This document shows, piece after piece, positions 52,369-61,619 of a DNA stretch of 64,000 nt. A program made the position numbers and the translations under genes. The DNA lies in the NCBI GenBank assembly GCA_964581385.1, contig CAZOOK010000017.1, forward strand, positions 67,495 to 131,494, written 5' to 3'. Source of the DNA: CAZOOK01 sp964581385. GTDB taxonomy: Bacteria > Pseudomonadota > Gammaproteobacteria > Nevskiales > Nevskiaceae. Each line of letters starts with the position of its first letter. Positions within the stretch are counted from its first letter, which is position 1. The notes under the pieces were generated by a model that saw only the letters and a program-made list of their open reading frames with translations, had not been told where the DNA came from and searched no databases.

Positions 52369-52621
52369 CATGGGTGTCTCTATGCTCATGACAGGCTTAC
52401 TCAGTCGCGATTGCTGCATGGCTGGTAAACCGGAATAACGTATCTTTCAAGTCTGACACGACGCAGCCGAATACGAGAAGAGGTCCTCAGTTGTCGGGAG
52501 AGCCGGGTGTCGCCGGGTTTATGTCTCTGCCGGCGGATACTTGTCACATATAAGCGTGATTGGACCGGATGCGCGGGCAAAGATAAAGGCACTGCGACGT
52601 CTTGACCACAGTGCCGCCCTT

Positions 52622-52832
52622 TCGTTCGAGGAAGATGATTCCGCACCATTCGTACGACGACGTACCAATCGTCGGGATTCTGCATGACAGGCTCTACTGA
52701 CCCCTCGGGAGAATCATCAGCCACGCGCTCCTCCGCATCGGCGCCGCTCTGACTTTGAACTCTCGCAATGGTCCGCGCCAGCTTTTCGGCACCTCGAAAA
52801 ACTGGAATCACGATCGAAATGTTCGTTGACAT
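52622..52832 (-). pseudogene. Decayed tandem duplicate of the GT2 gene, 5' part only
   Basis: From 52832 leftward about 70 codons resemble the intact neighbour: STNISIVIPVFRGAEKLART against STGISVVIPTFRRPNELVQA, then DDSPEGSVEP against DDSPEGSAEA. Similarity ends after about R-M-V-R-N. The upstream DNA is duplicated too (TTTCAAGTCTGAC at about 52447 and 52919). It appears to be the remnant of a tandem duplication that lost its 3' part. Confidence 0.7.
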
Positions 52833-52961
52833 GTATGTCGTTATGTCTCTGTGTGCGTTAACCGGGTATCGCCAACCAATGGCGATAGCTGTATGGCCTA
52901 CGTGGCCGAAAACATATTTTTCAAGTCTGACCCGACTGCGCCGTATATAACGAGGTGGTCT

Positions 52962-52983
52962 TCTAATCCTCCGGAGGATTAGA
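52962..52983. repeat. Perfect 22-base palindrome
   Basis: TCTAATCCTCC is followed directly by its reverse complement GGAGGATTAGA without a loop, in the intergenic region upstream of the acyltransferase gene. The size and two-fold symmetry suit an operator. No other copy was seen in the window. Confidence 0.55.
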
Positions 52984-53141
52984 CGAAGCGGTCCGTATGG
53001 CCTCTCAGGGACAACCAAAATGAGTGCCAATCGGGCTTTTTTTTGCGAATGCGCACGGCTGCTGGACGGGAAGCGGCCGTTAAAGATTTAAAAGGCGCTG
53101 CGAAGTCTTGACTACAATGCGGCGCTTTTGCTTAGGGGAAA

Positions 53142-54242
53142 ATGATTTTGATGGAAATCCGGCCGGTTACCTTGCCCTCCCACAGCGCTAAGCCTGTGCG
53201 GAAGCGTTTCCTTGGTAATATTCACAGTTTCCGGGCGATCGCGATTATCTTTGTCGTGGCAGGTCATTGCGTCTGGTTTCTGCCGTTGGCCACCGGCTCC
53301 TCGGCGCTGCGTATTCTTACGGTACTCTTCTCGGATGGGGCAGTCCTGTTTGTTTTCGTCTCGGGGTTTCTCTTCCAGTATTTGCATCGAAATTTCAGAT
53401 ATGACACCTATCTCAAGAAAAAGCTGAGCCACGTCATCCTGCCTTATCTGCTGGTGTCCGCGCCGGCAGTCTTCTTCGCCGTATACCGCCATGACCCGGC
53501 CATGCAGTATCCCCAACTGGCGGGACATTCTCTTTTTTACGACATCGCCTGGTTTTATATCAAGGGCGGCGCCCACATGGATTTTCCGCTGTGGTTCGTG
53601 CCGATGATCGCGTTGTATTTTCTAGCCGCGCCGGCGTTTTCTTACGTTATCAAGCATCCATTCCTGTACTGGGCCATACTGCCTCTGTTCGTTGTCAGCG
53701 CGCTATTGCACCGGCCGCAGTTTCCGAACCTCGATACCCTTCATGTCGCGCTCTACCTGCTTCCCGCCTATCTGCTGGGAATGTGGAGTTGCAGATCAGA
53801 ACACACGACCCTTGAGTTCCTGCAAAACCGGCCGGCCACGGTATACGCACTGCTTTTGCTCTGCTGGCTGATGCCGTTCGCGCTTGATCCCCATGTCGGA
53901 AATCACGAGGAAAGCGGCTATTTCACGTTCGAGACCGGCTGGATCGACTGGTTATTCGTACAAAAGGCACTGCTGGCCGTGCTGCTGACGGTGGCACTCA
54001 AGCAATGGCCCGAAGTCTGGCATCGCCGCCTGTCGCCACTGGCGGATACAAGCTTTGCCGTGTTCTTCTTGCATGGCTATTGGTTACGGCTGGCAAATCA
54101 CGTGCTAACCCGCTACCCCCTGCAAGGTGGCTTGCTGGCTTCACTAGCGTTTGCGGCGCTGATTTATGGGTTGAGCCACGGGTCCGCGCTTGTCGTGAAG
54201 GCAGCTGCCCCGCGCTGGAGCCGTTACCTGATCGGATACTGA
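53142..54242 (+). CDS. Membrane acyltransferase family 3
   Basis: This 366-residue protein has about ten membrane segments. The first contains the family motif NIHSFRAIAIIFVVAGHCVW, with the active-site-type RAIA...H, followed by LFVFVSGFLFQYLHR, and a late FFLHGYWLRL. Such proteins O-acetylate or succinylate surface glycans. It lies between the GT2 relic and rpsF. AGGGG lies immediately before the ATG; 53151 is a second possible start. Confidence 0.85.
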   Translation: MILMEIRPVTLPSHSAKPVRKRFLGNIHSFRAIAIIFVVAGHCVWFLPLATGSSALRILTVLFSDGAVLFVFVSGFLFQYLHRNFRYDTYLKKKLSHVILPYLLVSAPAVFFAVYRHDPAMQYPQLAGHSLFYDIAWFYIKGGAHMDFPLWFVPMIALYFLAAPAFSYVIKHPFLYWAILPLFVVSALLHRPQFPNLDTLHVALYLLPAYLLGMWSCRSEHTTLEFLQNRPATVYALLLLCWLMPFALDPHVGNHEESGYFTFETGWIDWLFVQKALLAVLLTVALKQWPEVWHRRLSPLADTSFAVFFLHGYWLRLANHVLTRYPLQGGLLASLAFAALIYGLSHGSALVVKAAAPRWSRYLIGY

Positions 54243-54480
54243 CGCCTGAGTTGTTGCGATCCATGATGCCGGTGTACCGAAATAGGTCGCGCCGGCGGCG
54301 GATACTACTCCGCAAACTGTTTCGGCAGCAGTGATTGGCCCAAGCCCTGGCCAAGGCCGCTGAAATCTTATAGAATTCGCGCCCTTCCGGATTTCGGAAA
54401 TCCCTTGTCCCACTGCACGCTGCAGGGGACTGTTCTGGCATGCGCCATGGGCGCGTGCCAATCATCCAAGAGGAATATGC

Positions 54481-54909
54481 ATGCGCCACTATGAAATCGT
54501 CGTGATGGTCCATCCGGACCAGAGCGAACAGGTTCCAGCAATGCTGGAACGTTACAAGAGCATGGTCGAGGCCGACGGTGGCAAGGTCCATCGTCTCGAG
54601 GACTGGGGCCGTCGCCAGCTCGCCTATCCGGTCGCCAAGTTGCACAAGGCGCATTACGTGTTGATGAACGTGGAGTGCTCCGATCCCGCGCTGCGCGAAC
54701 TGGAAAGCTCATTCAAGTTCAATGACGCCGTCGTTCGCAAGCTGGTGGTCCGCAAAGAGGCTGCGGAAACGGTGCAATCTCCCCTGTTCAAGGCGCCGGA
54801 AGAAGACAAGAAGCCTGAGTACAAGTCCCGCGGGTCGGATACGGATTCGGACGTGGATGCCGATGCGGAACCGGCAACCGAAGCAGTTCCGGCTGAGGAG
54901 GGCATCTAA
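54481..54909 (+). CDS. rpsF: 30S ribosomal protein S6
   Basis: This 142-residue S6 starts MRHYEIVVMVHPDQSEQVPA and includes RLEDWGRRQLAYPVAKLHKAH and YVLMNVECS. The C-terminal 40 residues form an acidic tail (DTDSDVDADAEPATEAVPAEE), longer than needed for the core fold. AGAGG lies ahead of the ATG. A TATAGA -10-like box at 54369 is the best promoter guess. rpsR starts directly after the stop; priB, found between them in enterics, is absent. Confidence 0.97.
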   Translation: MRHYEIVVMVHPDQSEQVPAMLERYKSMVEADGGKVHRLEDWGRRQLAYPVAKLHKAHYVLMNVECSDPALRELESSFKFNDAVVRKLVVRKEAAETVQSPLFKAPEEDKKPEYKSRGSDTDSDVDADAEPATEAVPAEEGI

Positions 54910-55137
54910 ATGTCACGCATGTTCCGCAAGAAGAAGTCCTGCAAGTTCACTGCTGAAAAGGTCGTAGAGATCGATTACAAGGATCTCGCGACGCTGAAGC
55001 AGTACGTCGGCGAAAACGGGAAGATCGTACCGTCGCGTATCACCGGTACGCGCACGCGCTATCAGCGTCAGCTCGCGGTTGCGATCAAGCGCGCACGTTT
55101 TCTGGCGCTGTTGCCGTATACCGATCACCACGAGTAA
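54910..55137 (+). CDS. rpsR: 30S ribosomal protein S18
   Basis: This 75-residue protein has typical S18 segments: CKFTAEKVVEIDYKDLATLK, VPSRITGTRTRYQRQLAVAI and KRARFLALLPYTDHH. It binds next to S6 on the 30S platform. It abuts rpsF with no gap. Confidence 0.97.
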   Translation: MSRMFRKKKSCKFTAEKVVEIDYKDLATLKQYVGENGKIVPSRITGTRTRYQRQLAVAIKRARFLALLPYTDHHE

Positions 55138-55149
55138 GGAGAAACAGTG

Positions 55150-55602
55150 ATGGAATTGATCCTGCTCGAAAAGGTGAAAAATCTCGGTGATCTTGGCGAC
55201 ACCGTGAAGGTTAAGTCCGGCTATGGCCGCAATTTTCTGTTGCCGAAAGGCAAGGCGCTGGCCGCGACAGGAGAGAATCGTAAGGTTTTTGAGGCACGCA
55301 AGGCCGAACTCATCAAGAAGGCGGAAAGTTCGCTGAATGCGGCCAAGATGCGCGCAGGCAAGCTGTCGGGCCTGGCGGTTACCGTACGCGCACTCGCGGC
55401 CGACGAAGGTCGTCTATATGGCTCAGTGGGCCCTGGAGAAATCGCACGGGCGGTGACCGACAAGGGCATCGATCTTCACAGAAGTGAGATCGATCTGCCG
55501 GGTGGACCGATTCGTCTGATCGGCACTTACCCAGCGGTGGTGAGACTGCATAGCGAATTGTCGGTGGAGATCACGGTTGTGGTTGAGGAAGAAAAAGCCT
55601 GA
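55150..55602 (+). CDS. rplI: 50S ribosomal protein L9
   Basis: This 150-residue protein has the L9 N-domain MELILLEKVKNLGDLGDTVK followed by VKSGYGRNFLLPKGKA, a long connecting helix and a C-domain (LYGSVGPGEIARAV). AAGGAG lies 8 bases before the ATG at 55150; a GTG directly upstream is an alternative. A strong terminator follows. Confidence 0.97.
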   Translation: MELILLEKVKNLGDLGDTVKVKSGYGRNFLLPKGKALAATGENRKVFEARKAELIKKAESSLNAAKMRAGKLSGLAVTVRALAADEGRLYGSVGPGEIARAVTDKGIDLHRSEIDLPGGPIRLIGTYPAVVRLHSELSVEITVVVEEEKA

Positions 55603-55617
55603 TCGCGGTACCGATCG

Positions 55618-55649
55618 AAAAAACAGCCCGCTCAGCGGGCTGTTTTTTT
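55618..55649 (+). terminator. Rho-independent terminator of rpsF-rpsR-rplI
   Basis: AACAGCCCGCT and AGCGGGCTGTT form a GC-rich hairpin preceded by A residues and followed by a run of seven T, 16 bases after the rplI stop. The A-run makes it usable in both directions. Confidence 0.92.
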
Positions 55650-55786
55650 ATGCGGCCGGCAAATACCTTGCATGAAATTTCCCACCACTGAATAGCGGCT
55701 CAGTTACACTGCTCGCGGTCGATGCACATGTGATGCTCTGAAGTAGATTTTCATCCCGGTTAATCACGCCAGAGAGCAATGTGTCT

Positions 55787-57394
55787 ATGGATAGATCATT
55801 TTTCGAACAAGCCAACCCGCATTGTGTCGACAGCCTGCTCAGGACTACTAAAAGCAAAGTAATCGTAGCGTCGGAGGATATCTTCGACACCAGAGGTATC
55901 AAACTTCTGGCTCGCAGCAAGCCGATAACCGTTTCCTTACAGGAGCGGTTGCTTGCCTGTCGGCTCAAAAAGCCGCTGGAACTTTGCCTGCGTGTCGAAA
56001 ACGGGATTGCCGCAAAAGATATCGTGCGCGAAGCGCGGCGATTGATGGATAACACGCCAGCTCTGCTGACGCTCATTGGCGGAAATTCTACAAAAATTCT
56101 AGACCTGCTTGGCGATGTCAGGATTTCCGGCGCGCCGCATCTGCTTCTTACCGTCTCCGCCGAGGACGGCTCCGGCATTTTCGGGCATTCGGTTCTGACC
56201 GCGCTAATCGCCGCTGCGATCACGCTCAATCTTGGTGTTCCGAGTCATTCAGCGGAAAGCATTGTTATCGCAGCGTTGTTCCATGATCTCGGCGAAATTT
56301 ATATCAGCCCCAACTATCTCAGGAGTACGCGCGATCTCGCGCCGGATGAATGGAAGCAGGTCGTGACGCATCCGCGACTCACGGCGATTTTGCTCTCCGA
56401 ATTGGCGGGATATCCGTCTCCGGTGGTGATGGCAACGCAGGAACATCACGAGCGGCTCGACGGTACCGGCTACCCCTACGGTAAGTCGGGGAACGAAATT
56501 TCCGAACTCGGGCAGATCCTGATGACCGCGGAAACGCTGTCGAATATTTTGCCCAGCCCGGAAAATCCCGAAACCCGGGCGAAGCTCGCCCTGGGGCTGG
56601 TCCCCAGCCAGTATCCTCACGATGCTGTGGCCGTGGTCTTCGATGCCTATAAGGGCAGCATTCCGACCATTCCGATGTCATTTGATCTGCCGGTGCTGAT
56701 GAAAACGGCTGCCGAAATCACTCAGCGACTTGGCAACGCACGCGCGCTAGCGCTCGGCGTTGGAGAGCGCAGTGACATTACTCTGGCCCAAGCCGAGTTG
56801 GCTCGGCGTGCGCGTGATGTGTGCAGAAACCTGCTGGTCTCGTTGAATGCCTCCGGCATATTGGAAGTGCTAGAAGCCGCCGAGGCCGATTTTCGGCAGG
56901 ATCCGAGTCTCGCGACGGAGCTGCAAGTGGTCGTGAAGGAATTGACGTGGCGGTTGCGCGCGTTATCGCGCCACATTTCGCTGGCATCGAGCTTTCTGAC
57001 GCCGCAGCTTGATTCTTTCGATGAAATCGCCCGCATGCTGTACATCGCCGATTCCCGAAGTACGCCGAATGCACAGGTGTTTCTTGGCGATCTTCAGGAT
57101 GCAATGGTCCGGACCTCGCGTTTCCTGCACCAGAAGGATCTGCCAGAAGGCAAGGTCATGTTCGATCTGGGTGCCGTGAAATTCATACTGGAACCGGATG
57201 GCAAGAAGCTTTGGTATTTGCGTAAATCGTCGGATAACGGCTATTACGCATTCAGCACGATCGTCGATGACGCGCGGTTGAAGGAATTCGCAGATCTGAC
57301 GTCATCTGCGGCGCCAGTTGCGCCGGTCGGTACGCTGGATATTTTGAATCCATCGGCTGCTGAAGCCTCTCGTCCCGCCGACCGCGGTGTCTGA
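55787..57394 (+). CDS. HD-GYP domain protein, putative c-di-GMP phosphodiesterase
   Basis: This 535-residue protein has a helical N-terminal region (1-125) and an HD-GYP domain (about 130-290) with GHSVLTALIAA, LFHDLGEI, THPRLTAILL and the signature EHHERLDGTGYP. A helical C-terminal region of unknown fold follows. The usual HDxGK is HDLGE here and the late AD motif is AE, so metal content or activity may differ from standard HD-GYP enzymes. No receiver domain is present. It stands alone behind the ribosomal operon. A GTG at 55781 is an alternative start. Confidence 0.88.
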   Translation: MDRSFFEQANPHCVDSLLRTTKSKVIVASEDIFDTRGIKLLARSKPITVSLQERLLACRLKKPLELCLRVENGIAAKDIVREARRLMDNTPALLTLIGGNSTKILDLLGDVRISGAPHLLLTVSAEDGSGIFGHSVLTALIAAAITLNLGVPSHSAESIVIAALFHDLGEIYISPNYLRSTRDLAPDEWKQVVTHPRLTAILLSELAGYPSPVVMATQEHHERLDGTGYPYGKSGNEISELGQILMTAETLSNILPSPENPETRAKLALGLVPSQYPHDAVAVVFDAYKGSIPTIPMSFDLPVLMKTAAEITQRLGNARALALGVGERSDITLAQAELARRARDVCRNLLVSLNASGILEVLEAAEADFRQDPSLATELQVVVKELTWRLRALSRHISLASSFLTPQLDSFDEIARMLYIADSRSTPNAQVFLGDLQDAMVRTSRFLHQKDLPEGKVMFDLGAVKFILEPDGKKLWYLRKSSDNGYYAFSTIVDDARLKEFADLTSSAAPVAPVGTLDILNPSAAEASRPADRGV

Positions 57395-57583
57395 TCAGAT
57401 TGCATGGAAGCTACCGCGTTTCCTGGATGTGTGTAGCACAGCTCGGCCGCGGCTCCGGTGGAACGCAAAACCATCTTCACTCGCAACGGGGTTTAACGGC
57501 TCCAAGAAGATTGCCGCGGCCGGACCCCGATTGGCGCACCGGATTTCCCGTTTAATCATCTGTATACGGGAGGCAGTCCGGGC

Positions 57584-57599
57584 TGGCCCAGCGCTTGCA
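57584..57599 (+). promoter_or_regulatory. Possible sigma54 promoter for two small genes
   Basis: TGGCCCAGCGCTTGCA carries GG (57585-57586) and GC (57597-57598) exactly 10 bases apart, and TTGCA. The deviation is C for A at the GGCAC box. Initiation would fall near 57610, 25 bases before the first small gene, the same distance as at the PAS-GGDEF gene. Confidence 0.42.
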
Positions 57600-57634
57600 T
57601 AGGGTCCGGGGTCGATGTGGATGCGAGCTGATTG

Positions 57635-57844
57635 ATGAAAGCTTCAACGGAATTTGTGGTGTGCCAGCCGTTCGCCGGAAGAGGGCGCTTCCTTTATCTG
57701 GACAACGAAGGCGGATTGACCCCGCATGTGGCGACGGCACGACGTTTTGAATCGTTTGCTGCGGCACGTGAAAACTGGCGGCTCGCCGGACCTTCGGCCA
57801 CAATTATGGAACTTAAGAGAAGCCAGGCGCGGGTCGCAGCCTGA
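57635..57844 (+). CDS. Small hypothetical protein (69 aa)
   Basis: This 69-residue soluble protein was not recognised. It contains FVVCQPFAGRGRFLYLDNEG, then GLTPHVATARRFESFAAARE, suggesting two or three strands and a helix. The possible sigma54 promoter lies just upstream, and a second small gene follows after 23 bases with a strong ribosome-binding site, so the two may form an operon. It reads as coding rather than random by its balanced composition. Confidence 0.55.
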   Translation: MKASTEFVVCQPFAGRGRFLYLDNEGGLTPHVATARRFESFAAARENWRLAGPSATIMELKRSQARVAA

Positions 57845-57867
57845 GCATGTTCATGGAGGAGCTTCGC

Positions 57868-58092
57868 ATGCCTCAGTCTTACATTCTTGGGAATTACCGG
57901 AAGCGGATTTACTGCGCGCATTTTGGCGGCCGCGTGGAAGCGCGGGCGGAAATGTTTACCAACCAGGGATGGGAGCAACAGTCGTTTGTCGAAGCGCCGA
58001 CGGCCCAGGAAGCTGTGCGTCAGCTCATCAGGTCGCTGCCGGCGTGGCAAGGTGCCGAAGTGCGTCACATCTCGGTGACGGAAGCCGCCTGA
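57868..58092 (+). CDS. Small hypothetical protein (74 aa)
   Basis: This 74-residue soluble protein was not recognised. The start at 57868 is fixed by GGAGGAG six bases upstream; an ATG at 57847 lacks one. The sequence PQSYILGNYRKRIYCAHFGG, then EMFTNQGWEQQSFVEAPTAQ, suggests a small alpha/beta fold. It shares the pattern of its neighbour (aromatic strand, then ...A..A helix), so the two may be distant paralogues. It is convergent with the TonB receptor gene. Confidence 0.6.
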   Translation: MPQSYILGNYRKRIYCAHFGGRVEARAEMFTNQGWEQQSFVEAPTAQEAVRQLIRSLPAWQGAEVRHISVTEAA

Positions 58093-58101
58093 CCTGGTCC
58101 C

Positions 58102-60492
58102 TCACTCAAAGCTGATGCGCAAACTACCCGTATAGAAGCGTCCGCGGTCGCTGCGGATCGCGGCGAAGTTGCCGGGGGCGAGCGGCTGGTCGATGATCTG
58201 GTCGCTGTACATCTCTTTGGTCAGATTCTGGATGCCAAGTGTCAGCGCCCATGCGTCTTTCGCTTCGTCGGCGATGATAAAGCGCGGATTGAGCAGCAGC
58301 GTTGCAGATTGAAGCTGGCGCGGATCGTCTTCCGAATTTAGATAGCGGCTGCCCTGATAAAGCACATCGAGTGCTGACGTTACGCTGATGTCGTGCGGCA
58401 GGTGCAGCAGCGTATAAGCGGGTGTCATCGCGGCGGTCCAGTCGGGCGCGAACGGCAGGCGCTTGCCGGTTAGATCCTGTGAAGGCTGCGGCGAGTCGCC
58501 GGGTACCGGGCCGTTCGGGTAATCCGTATAGCGCGCATCGGCGAAACCAAACGAGCTGTACAGCGACAAGCCTTTGACGGGCAGCAGCCACATCAGGTCG
58601 CTCTCGAAACCCTGCGAGTGCGCCGCAGCGGCGTTGACGATGATCACGTTCGTGCCCTGGAACGTGGAGACCTGCAGATTACTGAAGCGGGTGTGATAGA
58701 GCGAAATCGAGCCGCGGATCGGGCCGCCGAGCAGGTAATCCTTGATCTTGAAGCCGGCCTCGAGACTGCTGGCTTTCTCCGGTTCAAACTCGATGCTTTG
58801 CGGATTGAGCGGAATACTGTTGAAGCCGCCGCTCTTATAGCCTTCCGCCCAAGTGAAATAGGCTTCCGTATGCTCGCCGGGCTGCCATTTGATGCCGGCC
58901 TTCGGCGAAAAGCCGGTTTCCACGCGGTGCAGCTTTTCTGGACCGAAATTCTGCTGGCCCGCTATGAATTGGATGATCGGACTATTGGAGAAGCTGTAGG
59001 GCGCGCCGTTGCGATCCTCCTTTGCGAAACGCAGGCCGGCAAGCAGCGACCACTTGCGCATGAAATACCACTCGCCCTGACCGAACGCCGCGTAATCCTT
59101 GGTGCGTTGGGATAGTCCCGACTGCACCGATTGCGGCCGTATCAATTCCTGTCCCGTCAGCTTCTTCAGTGCGGCAAGAATCGCGTCCAGCGAATCACCA
59201 AGCCGTCCGGCAGCACCACCGTTGATGCCGTTCGCCGCTGCGATGTAGGCCGCCGCCGCGCCGAGGTCTTCGATCTGAAAATTGTCCGAGGTCCCGATCG
59301 TGTAATTGTCGTAGTAAAGACCCGTAACAAAATTGGCGTCGTGGCCGAGTCCGAAAGCGTCTGGCGCCAATCCGCTGACGCGCAATTCCTGCGTAAATTG
59401 CCGTTCCGGCTCCGGTTGCACCAGTGAGTCGCGGATGAAGGGAACCGGACTGAAATCGGCATCGAGATCGCGTGCACCGATGATATTTTCGGCAGCGCCG
59501 GTGATGGAGGTGATCGCCAGCGATTTCATTCCGCCGGGGTGGCCGAGATCACCATTGAAGGTGAGCGAACCGCCACGCGTGATCGCGGACTCCAGCGCCG
59601 GGACGTTTTCAGACGTCGTCCCATCAATTTGCGCGCTGAAGTTTGGATCGTAGTGCTGATCCAGCGCGAGCATGTTCGGCGAGAGGATGAATAATTGTTG
59701 CTTGTTGAAGTTGTCCGTGTGGTGCGCAGCGAACGCGCTGACATCCATTGTCCAGCCATCGCGCGAGTCGTAGCGGAACCGTACACGACCCGAATCCTGT
59801 TGCGCATTGCCTTCGCGTCGATTGAGTGCGGTGTTGTACAGGTCGCCGCGGTCGCCGTGGTCGAAATGACCGGCGAACCGGATTGCCATTCCGGTCCCGA
59901 GCGGCAGATTGATGACGGGCATCAGCTCGCGGCTGCCGTAGCTGCGCGCATCCATATCCAGTTGCACCAGTCGCTCGCCGGTCGGTGCATTGGTCGTGAT
60001 ATTGAGCAGGCCCGCGGTCACGTTCTTGCCGAATAGCGTTCCCTGCGGGCCGCGCAGGACTTCGTAACGACCCAGATCGCTGAAGAATGCGGAGAGATAT
60101 TCCGGATATGTGTAGACCACGCCGTCGACGATGACGCCGACCGAAGGATCGAGTCCCGGTACGTCGTTGAGCGTGCCGAAACCGCGGATTAGCAACTGCG
60201 TCGACGACGGCGACACCTGCAGGTTGGTGTTGGCGGTGTAGTTCTGCAGCTCGTTGTAACTACGCGCGCCGGTGTCGCGGATGAAGTCGCCGCCCATCGA
60301 ACTCACGGAGGCCGGTACCTGTTCCAGCGTTTGCTGGATTTTCTGAGCCGTCACCACGACTTCCTGTAGTTGTGGTGCGTCCGCGTCGGCTGGCGGCGCT
60401 GAATCGTCGGGATGGGTGATCGCCGGAGCTATCGCGAGCGTCGCCGCAATCAGTGTTTTCCGGACTCCTCCGTGCATGGCGGAAAGTGTCAT
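58102..60492 (-). CDS. TonB-dependent outer-membrane receptor
   Basis: This 796-residue protein has a signal peptide, a TonB box (LQEVVVTAQK at about 42-51), a plug domain (SVSSMGGDFIRDTGARSYNE; LLIRGFGTLND; YEVLRGPQGTLFGKNVTAGL) and a beta-barrel ending in an aromatic residue (FYTGSLRISFE). The plug and barrel resemble the iron-complex/pesticin-receptor-like group. Next to it, divergently, is a VIT/CCC1 metal transporter, hinting at metal supply, but the substrate cannot be read from sequence. Confidence 0.92.
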   Translation of the reverse strand: MTLSAMHGGVRKTLIAATLAIAPAITHPDDSAPPADADAPQLQEVVVTAQKIQQTLEQVPASVSSMGGDFIRDTGARSYNELQNYTANTNLQVSPSSTQLLIRGFGTLNDVPGLDPSVGVIVDGVVYTYPEYLSAFFSDLGRYEVLRGPQGTLFGKNVTAGLLNITTNAPTGERLVQLDMDARSYGSRELMPVINLPLGTGMAIRFAGHFDHGDRGDLYNTALNRREGNAQQDSGRVRFRYDSRDGWTMDVSAFAAHHTDNFNKQQLFILSPNMLALDQHYDPNFSAQIDGTTSENVPALESAITRGGSLTFNGDLGHPGGMKSLAITSITGAAENIIGARDLDADFSPVPFIRDSLVQPEPERQFTQELRVSGLAPDAFGLGHDANFVTGLYYDNYTIGTSDNFQIEDLGAAAAYIAAANGINGGAAGRLGDSLDAILAALKKLTGQELIRPQSVQSGLSQRTKDYAAFGQGEWYFMRKWSLLAGLRFAKEDRNGAPYSFSNSPIIQFIAGQQNFGPEKLHRVETGFSPKAGIKWQPGEHTEAYFTWAEGYKSGGFNSIPLNPQSIEFEPEKASSLEAGFKIKDYLLGGPIRGSISLYHTRFSNLQVSTFQGTNVIIVNAAAAHSQGFESDLMWLLPVKGLSLYSSFGFADARYTDYPNGPVPGDSPQPSQDLTGKRLPFAPDWTAAMTPAYTLLHLPHDISVTSALDVLYQGSRYLNSEDDPRQLQSATLLLNPRFIIADEAKDAWALTLGIQNLTKEMYSDQIIDQPLAPGNFAAIRSDRGRFYTGSLRISFE

Positions 60493-60752
60493 CCGGAAAT
60501 TTTAGCAGAGGCACCCTCCTTACTATGGTTCGTGAGTGGCGCTTGGCGATATATCCGGCCATGTCGTCAGCTTGCGGCGAATGCTTTTCCGCCGTCAGGA
60601 TTGGGACGCTCGCCGGAATCGCGTACCATGCCGGCATCCGGGTTTCTCGTACCGTGCGCTTTCGCAGACCTCGGTATGGGGCCGGTCGCACCCGTGTTCT
60701 ATCCCGCAGTCATTCCGTTGCCCATCCGCCGCGATCGAGATTGAGTTCAGCC

Positions 60753-61451
60753 GTGCGTCTATATCGTCATATCGAAGAACATTCCACGACTTCCGAGCTG
60801 GTACGCGACGTGGTCATCGGCGCCGCTGACGGACTGACAGTGCCGTTTGCACTGGCGGCGGGTCTAGCCGGGGCGGTGGCGCAATCGCGCATCGTGCTCA
60901 CCGCCGGCCTTGCCGAAATCGCGGCGGGTGCGATCGCGATGGGGCTTGGCGGTTTCCTCGCGGCGCGCACGGCGGCGGATCATTACGCTTCCGAATTGCG
61001 GCGCGAAGAGCGCGAGATTCACGAATTGCCGGATCATGAGGAAAGCGAGGTGCGGGAAATCCTCATGGAGTACGGTCTGGATGAGCCGGAGGCGCAGAAG
61101 GTGGTCGGCGCTTTGCGTCGCGATCCGGCGCGTTGGGTGCAGTTCATGATGCGCTTCGAGCTCGGTCTGGAACCCCCTCGCGCTGGCCGAGCACTGCACA
61201 GTGCGCTCACCATCGGCGGTTCGTATTTCGCGGGCGGGTTGATCCCGCTGCTACCTTATTTCCTGCTGCCGCGGGTACAGTCCGCATTTTGGGCGTCGGC
61301 CGGCGCCACGCTCGTCAGCCTGATGGTATTCGGTGCCTTCAAGGGCAAGCTGACGGGAATGCCGGTGTTGGCGTCGGCGGTGCAGACAACGGTGATCGGC
61401 AGCGCGGCGGCGACGGTTGCGTATTACGTCGCCAGGCTTGTTACCGGTTAA
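60753..61451 (+). CDS. VIT1/CCC1-family Fe/Mn transporter
   Basis: This 232-residue protein has about five membrane helices. Family motifs are LVRDVVIGAADGLTVPFALA, GLAEIAAGAIAMGLGGFLAA, and HTypically cytosolic metal-binding helices (ELRREEREIHELPDHEESEV, then REILMEYGLDEPEAQKVVG). A GTG at 60753 is chosen because upstream sequence in the same frame looks non-coding; TTG at 60741 is an alternative. The 260-base divergent gap to the TonB receptor should hold the promoters, but none was clear. Confidence 0.87.
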   Translation: MRLYRHIEEHSTTSELVRDVVIGAADGLTVPFALAAGLAGAVAQSRIVLTAGLAEIAAGAIAMGLGGFLAARTAADHYASELRREEREIHELPDHEESEVREILMEYGLDEPEAQKVVGALRRDPARWVQFMMRFELGLEPPRAGRALHSALTIGGSYFAGGLIPLLPYFLLPRVQSAFWASAGATLVSLMVFGAFKGKLTGMPVLASAVQTTVIGSAAATVAYYVARLVTG

Positions 61452-61619
61452 CTTTGGCGCGCGATCCATGCCGCGCAACGTATCTTTACTTGCCGCTTGC
61501 GTAGCCTATAGAACCTATGCCTCGGCGTAGCGTCCAAGCATCGGGCTATGCCGCATTGGGAATGCGGCAAGTGTTCGGCAAAACCTAGATACTTTGGTCC
61601 TGGCAGGGACATCGAAAAA

